NCBI RefSeq assembly: GCF_947504145.1
Contig: NZ_CANNGQ010000001.1
Coordinates: forward strand, 558,001-622,000
Direction of reading: 5' to 3'
Length of the DNA stretch: 64,000 nt
Source: an uncultured Microbulbifer sp.
Lineage (GTDB): Bacteria > Pseudomonadota > Gammaproteobacteria > Pseudomonadales > Cellvibrionaceae
Notes under the pieces: generated by a model
The model's database searches: none
What the model was told of the DNA's origin: nothing
The model's input: only the letters and a program-made list of their open reading frames with translations
In this document: positions 37,197 through 46,621 of the stretch, in pieces
Layout of the letters: each line of letters opens with the position of its first letter
How positions within the stretch are numbered: the stretch's first letter is position 1
Translations under genes and position numbers: made by a program

Positions 37197-37231
37197 GCGG
37201 CCGGGATCAGCCAGAATTGCCCGGCCGCTTT
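37197..37231 (+). terminator. GC-rich hairpin between cmk and rpsA
   Basis: GCGGCCGGG (37197-37205) pairs with CCCGGCCGC (37220-37228), followed by only three T. It may be a partial terminator or attenuating structure in the cmk-rpsA gap. Confidence 0.5.
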
Positions 37232-37332
37232 CGTAATCTAACCCGCGTGCTGGCAGCGCGGCGGGGTTTGCGCTGAAGATAGACACTTTTTATCGTCATC
37301 CACGGCCGAACCTACCCATATAGGTATGAGTA

Positions 37333-39012
37333 ATGACCGAGAACTTTGCTGAGTTATTTGAAGAGAGCTTGAAGAGTGTTGAGATGGCGCCTGGCGCTAT
37401 CGTGACCGGTATGGTCATCGACATCGATAAAGACTGGGTAACCGTACACGCGGGCCTGAAGTCTGAGGGTGTTATCCCGGCAGAGCAGTTCAAAAACGAG
37501 AAAGGCGAAGTCGATCTGCAGATCGGCGACGAAGTACAGGTTGCCCTGGAAGCTGTTGAAGATGGCTTCGGTGAAACCCGTCTGTCCCGCGAAAAAGCCA
37601 AGCGCGCTGAAGCCTGGAAAATCCTCGACGCTGCACACGCTGCAGATGAAGTGGTTAAAGGTGTTATCAGCGGTAAGGTCAAAGGTGGCTTCACCGTTGA
37701 CGTGGCTAACATCCGCGCATTCCTGCCAGGCTCTCTGGTAGATGTACGTCCGGTACGCGACACCGCGCACCTGGAAGGCAAAGAGCTCGACTTTAAAGTC
37801 ATCAAGCTGGACGCCAAGCGCAACAACGTTGTTGTTTCCCGTCGCGCCGTAATGGAAGCTGCCAACAGCGAAGAGCGCGAAGCTCTGCTGGCCAGCCTGC
37901 AAGAAGGCATGGCGATCAAAGGTATCGTGAAGAACCTGACCGACTACGGTGCTTTCGTAGATCTGGGCGGTATCGACGGCCTGCTGCACATCACCGACAT
38001 GGCTTGGAAGCGCATCAAGCACCCGAGCGAGATCGTGAACGTTGGCGACGAGATCGACGTAAAAGTCCTCAAGTTCGACCGCGAGCGCAGCCGTGTATCC
38101 CTGGGTCTGAAGCAGCTGGGCGAAGATCCTTGGGTTTCCATCAAGGCTCGTTACCCGGAAAACAGCCGCGTGAAGGCGGTTGTAACCAACCTGACCGACT
38201 ATGGCTGCTTTGCCGAGCTGGAAGAAGGTGTGGAAGGTCTGGTGCACGTATCCGAAATGGATTGGACCAACAAGAACATTCACCCGTCCAAAGTTGTCAA
38301 TGTTGGCGACGAGGTCGAGGTAATGATTCTGGATATCGACGAAGAGCGTCGTCGTATCTCCCTGGGTATCAAGCAGTGTCAAGAAAACCCGTGGGATGCC
38401 TTTGCGCGTAAATTCGCTAAAGGCGACAAGATCTCCGGTAAGATCAAGTCCATCACCGACTTCGGTATCTTCATCGGTCTGGACGGCAGCATCGACGGCC
38501 TGGTTCACCTGTCCGACATCTCCTGGAACGAAGCTGGCGAAGACGCTGTACGCAAGTTCAAGAAAGGTGACGAACTGGAAACCGTTATCCTGGGTATCGA
38601 CTCCGACCGCGAGCGTATCTCCCTGGGTATCAAGCAGCTGGAATCCGATCCGTTCACCGATTACGTTGCCACCAACGATCGCGGCAGCATCGTGATGGGT
38701 ACCATCAAAGAAGTAGACGCCAAGCAGGCTGTCATTGTTCTGGCTGACGAAGTAGAAGGCGTTCTGCGCGCTTCCGAAATCAGCCGTGACAAGGTTGAAG
38801 ACGCCCGCAACGCCCTGAAAGAAGGCGAAGAGATCGAGACCAAGATCACCAGCGTGGATCGCAAGAACCGCGTGATCAGCCTCTCCATCAAAGCCAAGGA
38901 TCAGGACGACGAGAAGCAAGCCGTTAAGGATCACACCAAGAAGCAGGCCGAACAGGTTCAGCCAGCGACTATCGGTGACCTGATCAAGGCGCAGATGAAT
39001 AACAAAGACTGA
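37333..39012 (+). CDS. rpsA: 30S ribosomal protein S1
   Basis: This 559-residue RNA-binding protein has six S1 repeats, recognisable by recurring [27 protein letters not shown] and [10 protein letters not shown] segments. The first two repeats bind the ribosome; the later ones hold mRNA during initiation. Codon usage is strongly biased, as expected for an abundant protein. It follows cmk and is closed by a terminator before ihfB. Confidence 0.98.
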   Translation: MTENFAELFEESLKSVEMAPGAIVTGMVIDIDKDWVTVHAGLKSEGVIPAEQFKNEKGEVDLQIGDEVQVALEAVEDGFGETRLSREKAKRAEAWKILDAAHAADEVVKGVISGKVKGGFTVDVANIRAFLPGSLVDVRPVRDTAHLEGKELDFKVIKLDAKRNNVVVSRRAVMEAANSEEREALLASLQEGMAIKGIVKNLTDYGAFVDLGGIDGLLHITDMAWKRIKHPSEIVNVGDEIDVKVLKFDRERSRVSLGLKQLGEDPWVSIKARYPENSRVKAVVTNLTDYGCFAELEEGVEGLVHVSEMDWTNKNIHPSKVVNVGDEVEVMILDIDEERRRISLGIKQCQENPWDAFARKFAKGDKISGKIKSITDFGIFIGLDGSIDGLVHLSDISWNEAGEDAVRKFKKGDELETVILGIDSDRERISLGIKQLESDPFTDYVATNDRGSIVMGTIKEVDAKQAVIVLADEVEGVLRASEISRDKVEDARNALKEGEEIETKITSVDRKNRVISLSIKAKDQDDEKQAVKDHTKKQAEQVQPATIGDLIKAQMNNKD

Positions 39013-39060
39013 TAAGGTCCTGTTATTAAAAGCCCAAAATCAATGATTTAGGGCTATGCG

Positions 39061-39094
39061 AAAGCCGGACTGGGGTTGCCCAGTCCGGCTTTCT
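39061..39094 (+). terminator. Rho-independent terminator after rpsA
   Basis: Positions 39061-39074 pair perfectly with 39079-39092 over 14 bp around a 4-base loop; the trailing T-run is short. Confidence 0.85.
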
Positions 39095-39152
39095 ATTAGA
39101 TGATTGCCGCTATTCGAGAATAATCAATGACTTAGAAAGGATTGCGGACTGC

Positions 39153-39458
39153 ATGACCAAGTCTGAACTGATCGATAAGATTGCTCTGAGGTTGGATCAG
39201 CTGCCGGTTAAGGATGTAGAACTGGCGGTAAAAGTCATGCTGGACACCATGTCGGGTGTTCTGGCAGAAGGAGAGCGGATCGAAATCCGGGGATTCGGCA
39301 GTTTTTCCCTGCACTACCGCGCGCCGCGAACCGGCCGCAACCCCAAGACCGGCGACTCCGTCGAGCTGGCGGGCAAATACGTGCCGCACTTCAAGCCGGG
39401 AAAAGAGCTCAGGGACAGAGTAAATCAGCAGATGCATCGCGCGTATGAAGACGCGTGA
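39153..39458 (+). CDS. ihfB: integration host factor subunit beta
   Basis: This 101-residue HU/IHF family protein begins [20 protein letters not shown] and has [21 protein letters not shown], the DNA-intercalating arm with its Pro, and [13 protein letters not shown]. It pairs with IhfA to bend DNA at specific sites. AAGGA precedes the ATG. The order rpsA-ihfB is conserved. The partner ihfA gene is in the same window at 57478. Confidence 0.97.
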   Translation: MTKSELIDKIALRLDQLPVKDVELAVKVMLDTMSGVLAEGERIEIRGFGSFSLHYRAPRTGRNPKTGDSVELAGKYVPHFKPGKELRDRVNQQMHRAYEDA

Positions 39459-39517
39459 TTGGCGCATCGCCTGTGTGTCGGGCTAATTTTTCGGTTACCC
39501 CGTGTATAGAGGCTATT

Positions 39518-39589
39518 GGGGCTGCTATAGGTAGTGCCAAAGGTCGTGCCAGAGATGGCACCGAAGATGTTGCCGAAAATAGTGCCGAG
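39518..39589. repeat. degenerate 12-bp tandem repeat between ihfB and lapA
   Basis: From 39530 to 39589 five units follow a 12-base period: GGTAGTGCCAAA, GGTCGTGCCAGA, GATGGCACCGAA, GATGTTGCCGAA and AATAGTGCCGAG, with a weaker unit at 39518. On the minus strand the same bases read as a tetrapeptide series GTIF, GNIF, GAIS, GTTF, GTTY, but no credible gene carries it. Confidence 0.65.
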
Positions 39590-39658
39590 CTGATGACAGT
39601 GGGCTAACACTGTAACGGACTAAACGATTTTTCACTCCTTCCGGAGCCGGAGGTTTAC

Positions 39659-39967
39659 TTGTCATTTCTGCGTTGGATATCTCGATTGCTATTTGGGGTA
39701 CTGGCATTGGCCTGTATCGCCCTGGGGGTCTATTTCGCAGTCGATAACCCCGAGAGTATTACGCCCAGGTTCGCCGGGTTTGACCTGTTCCCGGGGAGTG
39801 TGGGTTTCTGGCTGATTGGATTTTTATTGATCGGAGCACTGCTGGGATTTTTAGCGAGCCTGCTGCCTTACTGGACCGAGCGTCGTCGGGTTAAGGCTCT
39901 GGAGCGCCAGCTATTGCGCACGGAGCGAGAGCTGCAGACAGTGCGACGCCAGGTTGCCGGAGAGTGA
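39659..39967 (+). CDS. lapA: LapA family (DUF1049) inner membrane protein
   Basis: The frame has no suitable ATG; TTG at 39659 sits 6 bases after a perfect GGAGG, so it is the start. The 102-residue product has two membrane segments (about 4-25 and 45-70: LLFGVLALACIALGVYFAV and GFWLIGFLLIGALLGFLAS), then a basic coiled tail RRRVKALERQLLRTERELQ. LapA works with LapB in control of LpxC turnover and thus LPS synthesis. Its 3' end overlaps or abuts lapB, as in other gammaproteobacteria. Confidence 0.9.
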   Translation: MSFLRWISRLLFGVLALACIALGVYFAVDNPESITPRFAGFDLFPGSVGFWLIGFLLIGALLGFLASLLPYWTERRRVKALERQLLRTERELQTVRRQVAGE

Positions 39968-39968
39968 G

Positions 39969-41159
39969 TTGAGCGACCTGACGTTTTTCATTTTCATTTT
40001 TGCGGCCATCGCCATTGGGTGGTACCTCGGGCGAAAGAGCGGCAAAAAGAAAGGCGCGAAAAATAATCAGCATCAGGCGCTGGCGCAGTCCTATGCGCAG
40101 GGCCTTAACTACCTGCTCAGTGAGCGCCATAACGACGCCATTGAAAAATTCATTGATGCGCTGGAAGTCAGCAGCGCCACCTTCGAAACCCATCTCGCCC
40201 TCGGTAACCTCCTGCGCAAGCGCGGCGAGCACGACCAGGCCATCCGGGTACACCAGAACCTTCTCGCGCGCCCGAGCCTGAATCGCATCAGTCAGCAAAA
40301 GGCACAGCTGGAGCTGGCGCGAGACTATATCGCCGCCGGTTGGCTCGACCGGGCCGAGCGTCTACTGCAGGAGCTGGTGGAAACCTCTTCTGAGCTGCGT
40401 AGCACCAGTCTCGAATACCTGGTGGAGGTTTACCGGGATGAGCGTGAGTGGGCCAAGGCCATTCATGCGGTCAACCTGCTGCATGGGCGTCGATTCAAGC
40501 GGTTGCCGGAAGAGTGGGCGCCGATCCAGGCGCATTTCTGTTGCGAGCTGGCGGACGAAGCCATTAGCGGCAAAGATTACCTCAGCGCACGCAAACACAT
40601 TGATGCGGCACTCGGATACGACCGTCACTCGGTCCGTGCCAACTTGTTACTGGGGCAAATGGAGCACTTGCTGGGGCGCCCACAAGAGGCAATTAAAGTC
40701 CTCGAGCGGATTCCTCGTCAAAGTCCAGACTATATCCCTGAAATTCTCGAGTTGCTGATTACCTGCTACGAAACGCTGGGGGATGAAGCTGGCCTGGTCA
40801 CCTACCTTGAGCGGCTTCTCAAAGAGCATCCGTCAAATAGCGTTTTGATCGCTCTGACCGAGCGGATTCATCAGCAGCAAAGTGAGGCGGATGCGGCGGC
40901 ATTTATCGGCAAGCAGCTGGCCATACGGCCATCCCTACGCGGACTCGGGCATTTTCTGAATCTGCACGTAGACAGCACCCAGGGCCGCGCGCGAGAAAAT
41001 CTCTTTTTACTGAAAAACCTGATTGATCAGCTGATTGCCAGCCGCCCCCATTACCGCTGTAACAGCTGCGGTTTTTCCGGGAACCAGCTGCACTGGCTCT
41101 GTCCTAGCTGCAAGCGTTGGGACAGCGTGCGTTCTGTGAAGGGAATCGAAGGCGAGTAA
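39969..41159 (+). CDS. lapB: lipopolysaccharide assembly protein LapB (YciM)
   Basis: The best start is TTG at 39969, 6 bases after GGAG and just after the lapA stop; a TTG at 39954 inside lapA is an alternative. The 396-residue product has an N-terminal anchor LTFFIFIFAAIAIGWYLGR, tandem TPR repeats from about 35 to 350, and a C-terminal rubredoxin-like metal site CNSCGFSGNQLHWLCPSC. LapB recruits FtsH to LpxC and so limits lipid A synthesis. The gene follows lapA and precedes pyrF, the conserved order. Confidence 0.93.
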   Translation: MSDLTFFIFIFAAIAIGWYLGRKSGKKKGAKNNQHQALAQSYAQGLNYLLSERHNDAIEKFIDALEVSSATFETHLALGNLLRKRGEHDQAIRVHQNLLARPSLNRISQQKAQLELARDYIAAGWLDRAERLLQELVETSSELRSTSLEYLVEVYRDEREWAKAIHAVNLLHGRRFKRLPEEWAPIQAHFCCELADEAISGKDYLSARKHIDAALGYDRHSVRANLLLGQMEHLLGRPQEAIKVLERIPRQSPDYIPEILELLITCYETLGDEAGLVTYLERLLKEHPSNSVLIALTERIHQQQSEADAAAFIGKQLAIRPSLRGLGHFLNLHVDSTQGRARENLFLLKNLIDQLIASRPHYRCNSCGFSGNQLHWLCPSCKRWDSVRSVKGIEGE

Positions 41160-41217
41160 TCGCCAGCTATTTCAAGCGGTATTCACTTAATTCAATTTTT
41201 TGACCTTGAGGTGTCCA

Positions 41218-41946
41218 TTGACTGACTCTTTTACTTCTCCTGTGCCTGTCTCTTCCCCGGTAATTGTCGCTCTGGATTACGACAACGCAGATGCAGCCCT
41301 GGCGATGGCGGCGCAGCTCGACCCGGCGGTGTGCCGTGTCAAAGTGGGTAAAGAGTTGTTTACTATCGCCGGCCCGGACCTGGTGCGAAAGCTTGTGCAG
41401 TCGGGGTTCCAGGTCTTTCTGGATCTGAAATTTCACGACATCCCCAACACGGTGGCGGCTGCGGTACGCGCTGCAGCCAATCTGGGTGTGTGGATGGTCA
41501 ATGTCCATGCCATTGGTGGCGAGCGGATGATGCTGGCGGCTGCCGAGGCCCTGGCACCGCTGGGAGATGATCGCCCGCTGTTGATCGGTGTTACCGTGCT
41601 GACGAGTACGGCGGAAGATGAGTTGGCGCCGGTAGGGGTAAATCGCCCATTGAAAGAGCAGGTGATTGCGCTGGCTGAGCTGGCAAAAAAAAGCGGCCTA
41701 GATGGTGTGGTGTGTTCGGCACAGGAAGCTGAAGCATTGAAGTCTGCCTGCGGCTCCGATTTCGCGCTGGTGACTCCGGGGATTCGTCCGGCTGGTACCG
41801 ATGCAGGCGATCAGCGAAGAATCGTTACACCGGTAGATGCGTTGCACAACGGTTCCGATTACCTGGTGATTGGTCGCCCTGTTACCGGCGCAAAAGACCC
41901 GGCCGCAGCGCTCAAGGCGATCGTTGCCGATATAGAGAATGCCTGA
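41218..41946 (+). CDS. pyrF: orotidine 5'-phosphate decarboxylase
   Basis: The 242-residue enzyme makes UMP. It has [22 protein letters not shown], and the catalytic [13 protein letters not shown] (Asp-Lys-x-x-Asp), then TPGIRPAG and [17 protein letters not shown] at 41218 is preferred because GAGGTG lies 5 bases before it; an in-frame TTG at 41200 would add six residues. It lies 58 bases after lapB. Confidence 0.96.
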   Translation: MTDSFTSPVPVSSPVIVALDYDNADAALAMAAQLDPAVCRVKVGKELFTIAGPDLVRKLVQSGFQVFLDLKFHDIPNTVAAAVRAAANLGVWMVNVHAIGGERMMLAAAEALAPLGDDRPLLIGVTVLTSTAEDELAPVGVNRPLKEQVIALAELAKKSGLDGVVCSAQEAEALKSACGSDFALVTPGIRPAGTDAGDQRRIVTPVDALHNGSDYLVIGRPVTGAKDPAAALKAIVADIENA

Positions 41947-42112
41947 ATAAAACAGGCGTGCCAGTTTGTGACTGGCTGTATGCAAATGTAATGGCCTGTA
42001 ATGGCCGAACTCTTAACTTGGCGAAAATTACTGGTAAAGTCCCGAGTGCCTGGGGAGGTTTGTGGTCCCACGGAGTGAAGACCCAACGTTAACCAATAAA
42101 AGGACTTTTTCC

Positions 42113-42409
42113 ATGAAATTTATTCGACTCCCGCTTACTGCAATATTTGCTGTTTTCCTGATGCTGGCTCAGGTTCATTCGGCCAGTGCTGAAGATGTAG
42201 TTGTGCAGGAGCAGGTACAGGTAAATCTCAATTCTGCGACAGTGGAAGAGCTTTCAGCGGCACTGGAAGGGGTTGGCCCGGCAAAGGCGGAGCTTATCGT
42301 GCAGTACCGTGAGGCCAACGGAGGCTTCTCCAGCGTTGAGCAGCTGCTTGAGGTCAAGGGTATCGGGATGGCCACTCTGGATAAGAACAAAGATCGTATC
42401 GAGTTATAA
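42113..42409 (+). CDS. ComEA-like helix-hairpin-helix protein
   Basis: The ATG at 42113 follows AAAGGAC. The 98-residue product has a signal peptide ending QVHSASA and a mature part VNLNSATVEELSAAL, GVGPAKAELIVQYRE and VKGIGMATLDKNKDRI, a tandem HhH fold that binds DNA without sequence specificity. Family members bind DNA in the periplasm during natural transformation; a transformation role here is unproven. A ComEA-like gene also borders the O-antigen locus in Pseudomonas. Confidence 0.9.
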   Translation: MKFIRLPLTAIFAVFLMLAQVHSASAEDVVVQEQVQVNLNSATVEELSAALEGVGPAKAELIVQYREANGGFSSVEQLLEVKGIGMATLDKNKDRIEL

Positions 42410-42416
42410 AGAATTC

Positions 42417-42449
42417 AAAAAAGGCAGCGCGAAGGCGCTGTCTTTTTTG
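42417..42449 (+). terminator. Rho-independent terminator after the ComEA-like gene
   Basis: AAGGCAGCGC (42421-42430) pairs with GCGCTGTCTT (42435-42444) with one G-U pair, A-rich before and T-rich after. Confidence 0.9.
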
Positions 42450-42500
42450 GTGGTGCTTGCGGAAGGCGAGCGTAAGATGTGTGAGGTTTGAAATTCGACA

Positions 42501-43457
42501 ATGCGCTGGGTGGTGATTGGTAGTTCCGGCTATATCGGTTCAGCGCTGTGCCGTTACCTGGTGCAGGCAGGAGAGCCGGTGCTCTCCGTCTCCCGTGCTG
42601 AATCCGGGCCTGTGGGCTGTGCGCATCGCCAGATTGTGGTATTTGACCCGGCACTTTTTTCCGACGTGTTTCAGGCTGGCGATATTGTTGTCTATGCTGC
42701 GGGGTTGGCGTCGTCCAGTGACTGCCGAAAAAATCCCGACCAGGCCGAGGTATTGAATTGCCGCCTACCAGCCGAATTGCTGGCGTTGGCGGATGCTGTT
42801 GAAGCAGAGCAGTTTATCTATCTCTCGAGTATCAAGGCGGTACGCGCGCCGGCAGGCGTTGTCGCGACGGAAGAGGGGGGCGTGCCCGCCAGTGATTCTT
42901 ACGGTGGCAGCAAGTGGCGTGCGGAAGTGCAGCTTCTCGCTCGCAGAGGAGGGGTTCGGGTCAACGTTTTGCGGCCAGCGGCAGTTTATGGAAGCTATTG
43001 TGGTGGCGTTAGTGGTGGGGGCGGCAGGGGCAGCTCCGCTGTTGAGCCACTAACGCCCAAGCGTGCGATGAAGTGGAAGTACCGGCTGCGGGCCTGGTGC
43101 AGGGTGGTGCCGGTTGTTCCCGCTACGGGCTATCGAAGTGTTGTGGCGCTCGAGGACCTTATTGCAGCGATTGTGTGTGTCGGCGATTCACAATGTCGCC
43201 AGGAAATCTTCATTATTGCCGAGCCCGGTTATTACAATCTGGCATCCATCGGCACAGCAGCCAGTGGTCGATGTATAAAAAGTAGCCGAGGATTTACACA
43301 TCTGGCTTTGTTTCCATTTAAGATCTTGGGATTTATGGGACTTAAGACAGGTTTCCTTGATGTGGGTCGGAGCGAGCTTTATAGTGCAGAGCGGCTCAAA
43401 ACTCGGCTCAACTGGCAGCCGTTGCAGCGCTATAGTCGATTTCTGGGGGAGAATTAA
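42501..43457 (+). CDS. NAD-dependent epimerase/dehydratase (extended SDR)
   Basis: This 318-residue protein begins MRWVVIGSSGYIGSALCRYL with the GxxGxxG NAD site, and has IYLSSIKAV, then the active-site YGGSK and RPAAVYG. It resembles WbpV/GalE-like UDP-sugar 4-epimerases and NAD-dependent sugar reductases of O-antigen loci. The C-terminal part is less conserved. The stop overlaps the ATG of the next gene (TAATG), so the two are coupled. The substrate is probably a UDP-linked amino sugar, by context. Confidence 0.83.
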   Translation: MRWVVIGSSGYIGSALCRYLVQAGEPVLSVSRAESGPVGCAHRQIVVFDPALFSDVFQAGDIVVYAAGLASSSDCRKNPDQAEVLNCRLPAELLALADAVEAEQFIYLSSIKAVRAPAGVVATEEGGVPASDSYGGSKWRAEVQLLARRGGVRVNVLRPAAVYGSYCGGVSGGGGRGSSAVEPLTPKRAMKWKYRLRAWCRVVPVVPATGYRSVVALEDLIAAIVCVGDSQCRQEIFIIAEPGYYNLASIGTAASGRCIKSSRGFTHLALFPFKILGFMGLKTGFLDVGRSELYSAERLKTRLNWQPLQRYSRFLGEN

Positions 43458-44350
43458 TGGGGGCAGTACTGGATCACTGGATGATTCCACTGATCACGGC
43501 ATCTGCTGTCACGGTGGCTGTTTTATGGCTACTCCTTTCCCGCCTGGGACAGCTGGCGCTTGATACGCCCAATCATCGTTCGCTGCACGAAGTACCGGTT
43601 CCTCGCACTGGTGGTTGGGCGGTTATTGCAGGTATGGCCGTCGGTCTGATCGTCAGTGGCCTGTCGCTTTCTTTGCCGATGGTAGTCGCATTTCTAGCCT
43701 TGTTTGCGGTCTCATTGATTGACGACCTTCGGCCATTGCGGGCGCGTACGCGTTTTTTTGTTCAAATATTGTCCGTTTTGCTGGTGTTGTATGCGCTGGC
43801 GCCAGAAGTTTTGCACTGGGTTATCTGGATTCCTCTGCTTGTCGGCGGCGTCTGGGTGATCAACCTGTACAATTTTATGGATGGGATGGATGGCTTCGCT
43901 GGCAGCATGACGGCGATCGGGTTTGGTTCGCTCGGGATTATCTGTGCGTTTCAGGGTGCACACGCGCTGGCGGGGGTTTGCTTCCTGGTGGCTGCCTGTA
44001 GTGCCGTATTTTTGTACTACAATTGGCCGCAGGCGCGGATTTTTCTTGGCGATGCGGGCTCTACCGTAATTGGCCTCGCCGTTTTTACCGTCAGTGTTGC
44101 GGGCTGGCAGCAGGGCGTATTCCACTGGGTAATTCCGCTAATAATTTTTTGTCCCTTCTGGTTGGATGCAACGGCGACACTTCTGCTGCGGGTAGCAAGA
44201 GGGGAGCGCTGGTGGGAGGCGCACCGACAACATTTTTACCAGCGGACAGCGTTGAAATTTAATGTAAAGACTTCGCTTTTTATTGAGCTCGGCGTGATGT
44301 TAAGCACGTCTTTGGTGGCAGTGCTACTGGTAGTATCCGGGGTGGTTTGA
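43457..44350 (+). CDS. MraY/WecA family glycan-initiating glycosyltransferase (WbpL-like)
   Basis: This 297-residue polytopic protein has about ten hydrophobic segments. Family signatures are HEVPVPRTGGWAV, the Mg-binding SLIDDLRPL, YNFMDGMDGFAGS, FLGDAGSTVIGL and the cytoplasmic loop RWWEAHRQHFYQR. Such enzymes transfer a sugar-1-phosphate to undecaprenyl phosphate to start O-antigen or another surface glycan. It is translationally coupled to the epimerase upstream and followed by a WbpM-like dehydratase, the usual trio for making and priming a deoxy-amino sugar. Confidence 0.9.
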   Translation: MGAVLDHWMIPLITASAVTVAVLWLLLSRLGQLALDTPNHRSLHEVPVPRTGGWAVIAGMAVGLIVSGLSLSLPMVVAFLALFAVSLIDDLRPLRARTRFFVQILSVLLVLYALAPEVLHWVIWIPLLVGGVWVINLYNFMDGMDGFAGSMTAIGFGSLGIICAFQGAHALAGVCFLVAACSAVFLYYNWPQARIFLGDAGSTVIGLAVFTVSVAGWQQGVFHWVIPLIIFCPFWLDATATLLLRVARGERWWEAHRQHFYQRTALKFNVKTSLFIELGVMLSTSLVAVLLVVSGVV

Positions 44351-44388
44351 AGGTTCCATTGGAAGGGCAAGATGTACTTGAGTAGTGA

Positions 44389-46422
44389 ATGGATCACAAT
44401 GATTCGGATCCGGATCATATTGGGGGAATGGTGAAGCGCTTTTATAAAGCTGCGCAAAAAAACTATAAGCCAGTATTGATGCTGTGCTATGACCTGTTGA
44501 TGCTCACCGCAGCATTCCTGCTGGCTATGACCATTCGTTTTAATGGGGCAGCGCTGGTCACGGAACCTGCCATGGCACTCTGCCTGGGCATGACGCTGGT
44601 ATCCAGTAGTTTCATCTTCCTTCGTCTCGGTCTGTACCGCACTGTTATTCGCTACATGGGGCAGCAGGCCATTGTCGCTGTCCTTCAGGGGGTCACTGCG
44701 TCCGCCGTGGTGCTCGCCGTTGCCTCCTACCTTACTTATGCCGGGGTCCCACGCTCGGTACCGGTCATATACTGGTGTTTTGCATTGATCACCGTCGGCG
44801 GCTCCCGCTGGCTGGTGCGCGTGTATTACCAGATGGCTCTGGAGATTCATAAATCCCGCGTTGCGATCTACGGTGCCGGCACCGCAGGCCTGCAGCTCTA
44901 CAAGGGCTTGATTCACGGTGAGATGTACAAAACCGTGGCATTTTTCGACGATAACGCATCCAAGCAGAACACATTGATCGACGGCGTGCTGGTTTACAGT
45001 CCCGCCAATATCCTTGATGTGATCGCCGAGCGGGATATATCCGAGGTACTGCTGGCCATGCCGGGGGTGCCCAAGCGTCGTCGCCGGGAGATCACCCGCA
45101 GCCTGCGCGAGCGCGGTGTGGTGGTGAAGGTTATTCCGGGAATGGAAGAGTTGGTGGATAGTGCAGGTCGGGTATCTGACGTCTCCCAGATTTATGAGAA
45201 CATTCTCGGTCGCGCCCCGGTCGAGCCGCAAAAAAACCTGGTTTCCGCGTCTATTGCCGGCAAGGTGGTATTGGTGACCGGTGCCGGTGGCTCCATTGGT
45301 TCCGAGCTGTGCCGCCAGATTATCCACTGGGGGCCGGCAAAGCTGGTCATGCTCGAGGCTTCCGAGTTTTCCCTGTACCAGATTGAGCGGGAGCTCCGTC
45401 AGCAACAGCTGGATGAAAACCTGTGCGTCGAGGTGATTCCGCTGATGGGCGATGTGCGCAATCGTGCCCGAGTCACCGAGATTATTCGTTCGTTCGAGGT
45501 GCACACCATCTACCATGCCGCGGCCTACAAGCATGTGCCGCTGGTGGAGCAGAATGTCGTGGTGGGTGCGGAGAATAATGTGCTGGGTACCTTGTCCGTG
45601 CTTGAGGCTGCAGAGGCTTCGGGTGTCGAGCAGTTTGTCCTGGTCTCTACCGACAAAGCGGTGCGCCCGACCAATGTGATGGGCGCGACCAAGCGTCTCG
45701 CAGAACTGATCTGTCAGGATTTCGGGCGCCGGTTCGGCCGTACCCGTGTCTGTATGGTGCGGTTTGGCAATGTGCTGGGTTCCTCTGGCTCCGTTATCCC
45801 GCTGTTTACTGATCAGATTAATGCCGGTGGCCCGGTCACGGTTACCCATCCCAAGGTCACCCGTTTCTTTATGACTATTCCCGAAGCAGCCCAGCTGGTG
45901 TTGCAGGCGGGTAGCATGGGGCGCAAAGGTGAAGTGTTTGTGCTGGATATGGGGGAGCCCGTGCGCATCCTCGATATCGCCCGTCGTCTTATCCAGATCA
46001 TGGGGCACACCGTGCGCGATGAAGCCAATCCGGACGGGGATATTGAAATTCAGATTACTGGCTTGCGTCCCGGGGAAAAGCTCTACGAGGAGTTGTTGCT
46101 CGGTGACAAGGTAGCCGGTACCGATCACCCTTCAATTATGCGTGCCGAAGAGGAGCGCTTGCCCAGCGAGCAACTGCAAATGTTTATTGGTGAGTTGCGG
46201 GAGGCCTGTATCCGTCAGGACGCAGAGGGTGTGCATCGGATACTGGTGGAGTCAGTTAAAGACTATGCGCCCAAGCAGCAGCTGGTCGATACAGTGTGGA
46301 CTCAGTCTGCCGCTGGTGAGGCGCTGGCTGCACTCAGTGAGGGGGCAGAGGTGAAGCAGTTGCCGCTGGCCGGGCGGAGCAGGGTGCGTCAGCGTTTAAC
46401 TGGAGAGATGCCCGAGGTGTGA
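44389..46422 (+). CDS. polytopic nucleoside-diphosphate-sugar 4,6-dehydratase (WbpM/CapD-like)
   Basis: This 677-residue protein has four N-terminal membrane helices (about 30-160), a first Rossmann part with VAIYGAGTAGLQLYKGL, and a catalytic SDR part with VLVTGAGGSIGSELCRQI, YHAAAYKHVPLVE and STDKAVRPTNVMGATKR, where Met replaces the usual Tyr as in WbpM/PglF. These make UDP-4-keto-6-deoxy sugars, a precursor of QuiNAc or FucNAc. ATG 44389 is taken; ATG 44428 is possible. In Pseudomonas the wbpM gene also sits near uvrB. A terminator follows. Confidence 0.92.
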   Translation: MDHNDSDPDHIGGMVKRFYKAAQKNYKPVLMLCYDLLMLTAAFLLAMTIRFNGAALVTEPAMALCLGMTLVSSSFIFLRLGLYRTVIRYMGQQAIVAVLQGVTASAVVLAVASYLTYAGVPRSVPVIYWCFALITVGGSRWLVRVYYQMALEIHKSRVAIYGAGTAGLQLYKGLIHGEMYKTVAFFDDNASKQNTLIDGVLVYSPANILDVIAERDISEVLLAMPGVPKRRRREITRSLRERGVVVKVIPGMEELVDSAGRVSDVSQIYENILGRAPVEPQKNLVSASIAGKVVLVTGAGGSIGSELCRQIIHWGPAKLVMLEASEFSLYQIERELRQQQLDENLCVEVIPLMGDVRNRARVTEIIRSFEVHTIYHAAAYKHVPLVEQNVVVGAENNVLGTLSVLEAAEASGVEQFVLVSTDKAVRPTNVMGATKRLAELICQDFGRRFGRTRVCMVRFGNVLGSSGSVIPLFTDQINAGGPVTVTHPKVTRFFMTIPEAAQLVLQAGSMGRKGEVFVLDMGEPVRILDIARRLIQIMGHTVRDEANPDGDIEIQITGLRPGEKLYEELLLGDKVAGTDHPSIMRAEEERLPSEQLQMFIGELREACIRQDAEGVHRILVESVKDYAPKQQLVDTVWTQSAAGEALAALSEGAEVKQLPLAGRSRVRQRLTGEMPEV

Positions 46423-46462
46423 TTGGCCGGCGGGTTGGATCAGGCTGGATCGAATGTGAAGA

Positions 46463-46489
46463 GGCCCTGCGTATTCCGCGGGGCTTTTT
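46463..46489 (+). terminator. Rho-independent terminator after the wbpM-like gene
   Basis: GCCCTGCG (46464-46471) pairs with CGCGGGGC (46477-46484), then five T. Confidence 0.88.
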
Positions 46490-46571
46490 ATTTTCCGCCT
46501 GATTTTCAGTCTGGGTGCCGGTTTTATCGGCTATTTATTTCCCGGCCCATTTTCTCAATCTTTTTTGAGGG

Positions 46572-46614
46572 GCAGAAAAAAGAAAACCCCGCGACCTTTT
46601 CAGGTGCGGGGTTT
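46572..46614 (-). terminator. Rho-independent terminator downstream of tRNA-Asn
   Basis: On the minus strand AACCCCGC and an ACC arm pair with GGT and GCGGGGTT around a short loop, followed by TTCTTTTTTC, directly after the tRNA 3' end. Confidence 0.85.
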
Positions 46615-46621
46615 CGTTATT

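Noticed and set aside
37354-38934. 526-residue minus-strand open frame opposite rpsA
   Set aside because: It reflects strong codon bias and S1 repeats on the sense strand.
39518-39589. CRISPR-like array
   Set aside because: Units are 12 bases, adjacent and degenerate, without spacers.
44236-46128. 630-residue minus-strand open frame
   Set aside because: Antisense to the WbpM-like gene, with no recognisable domain.
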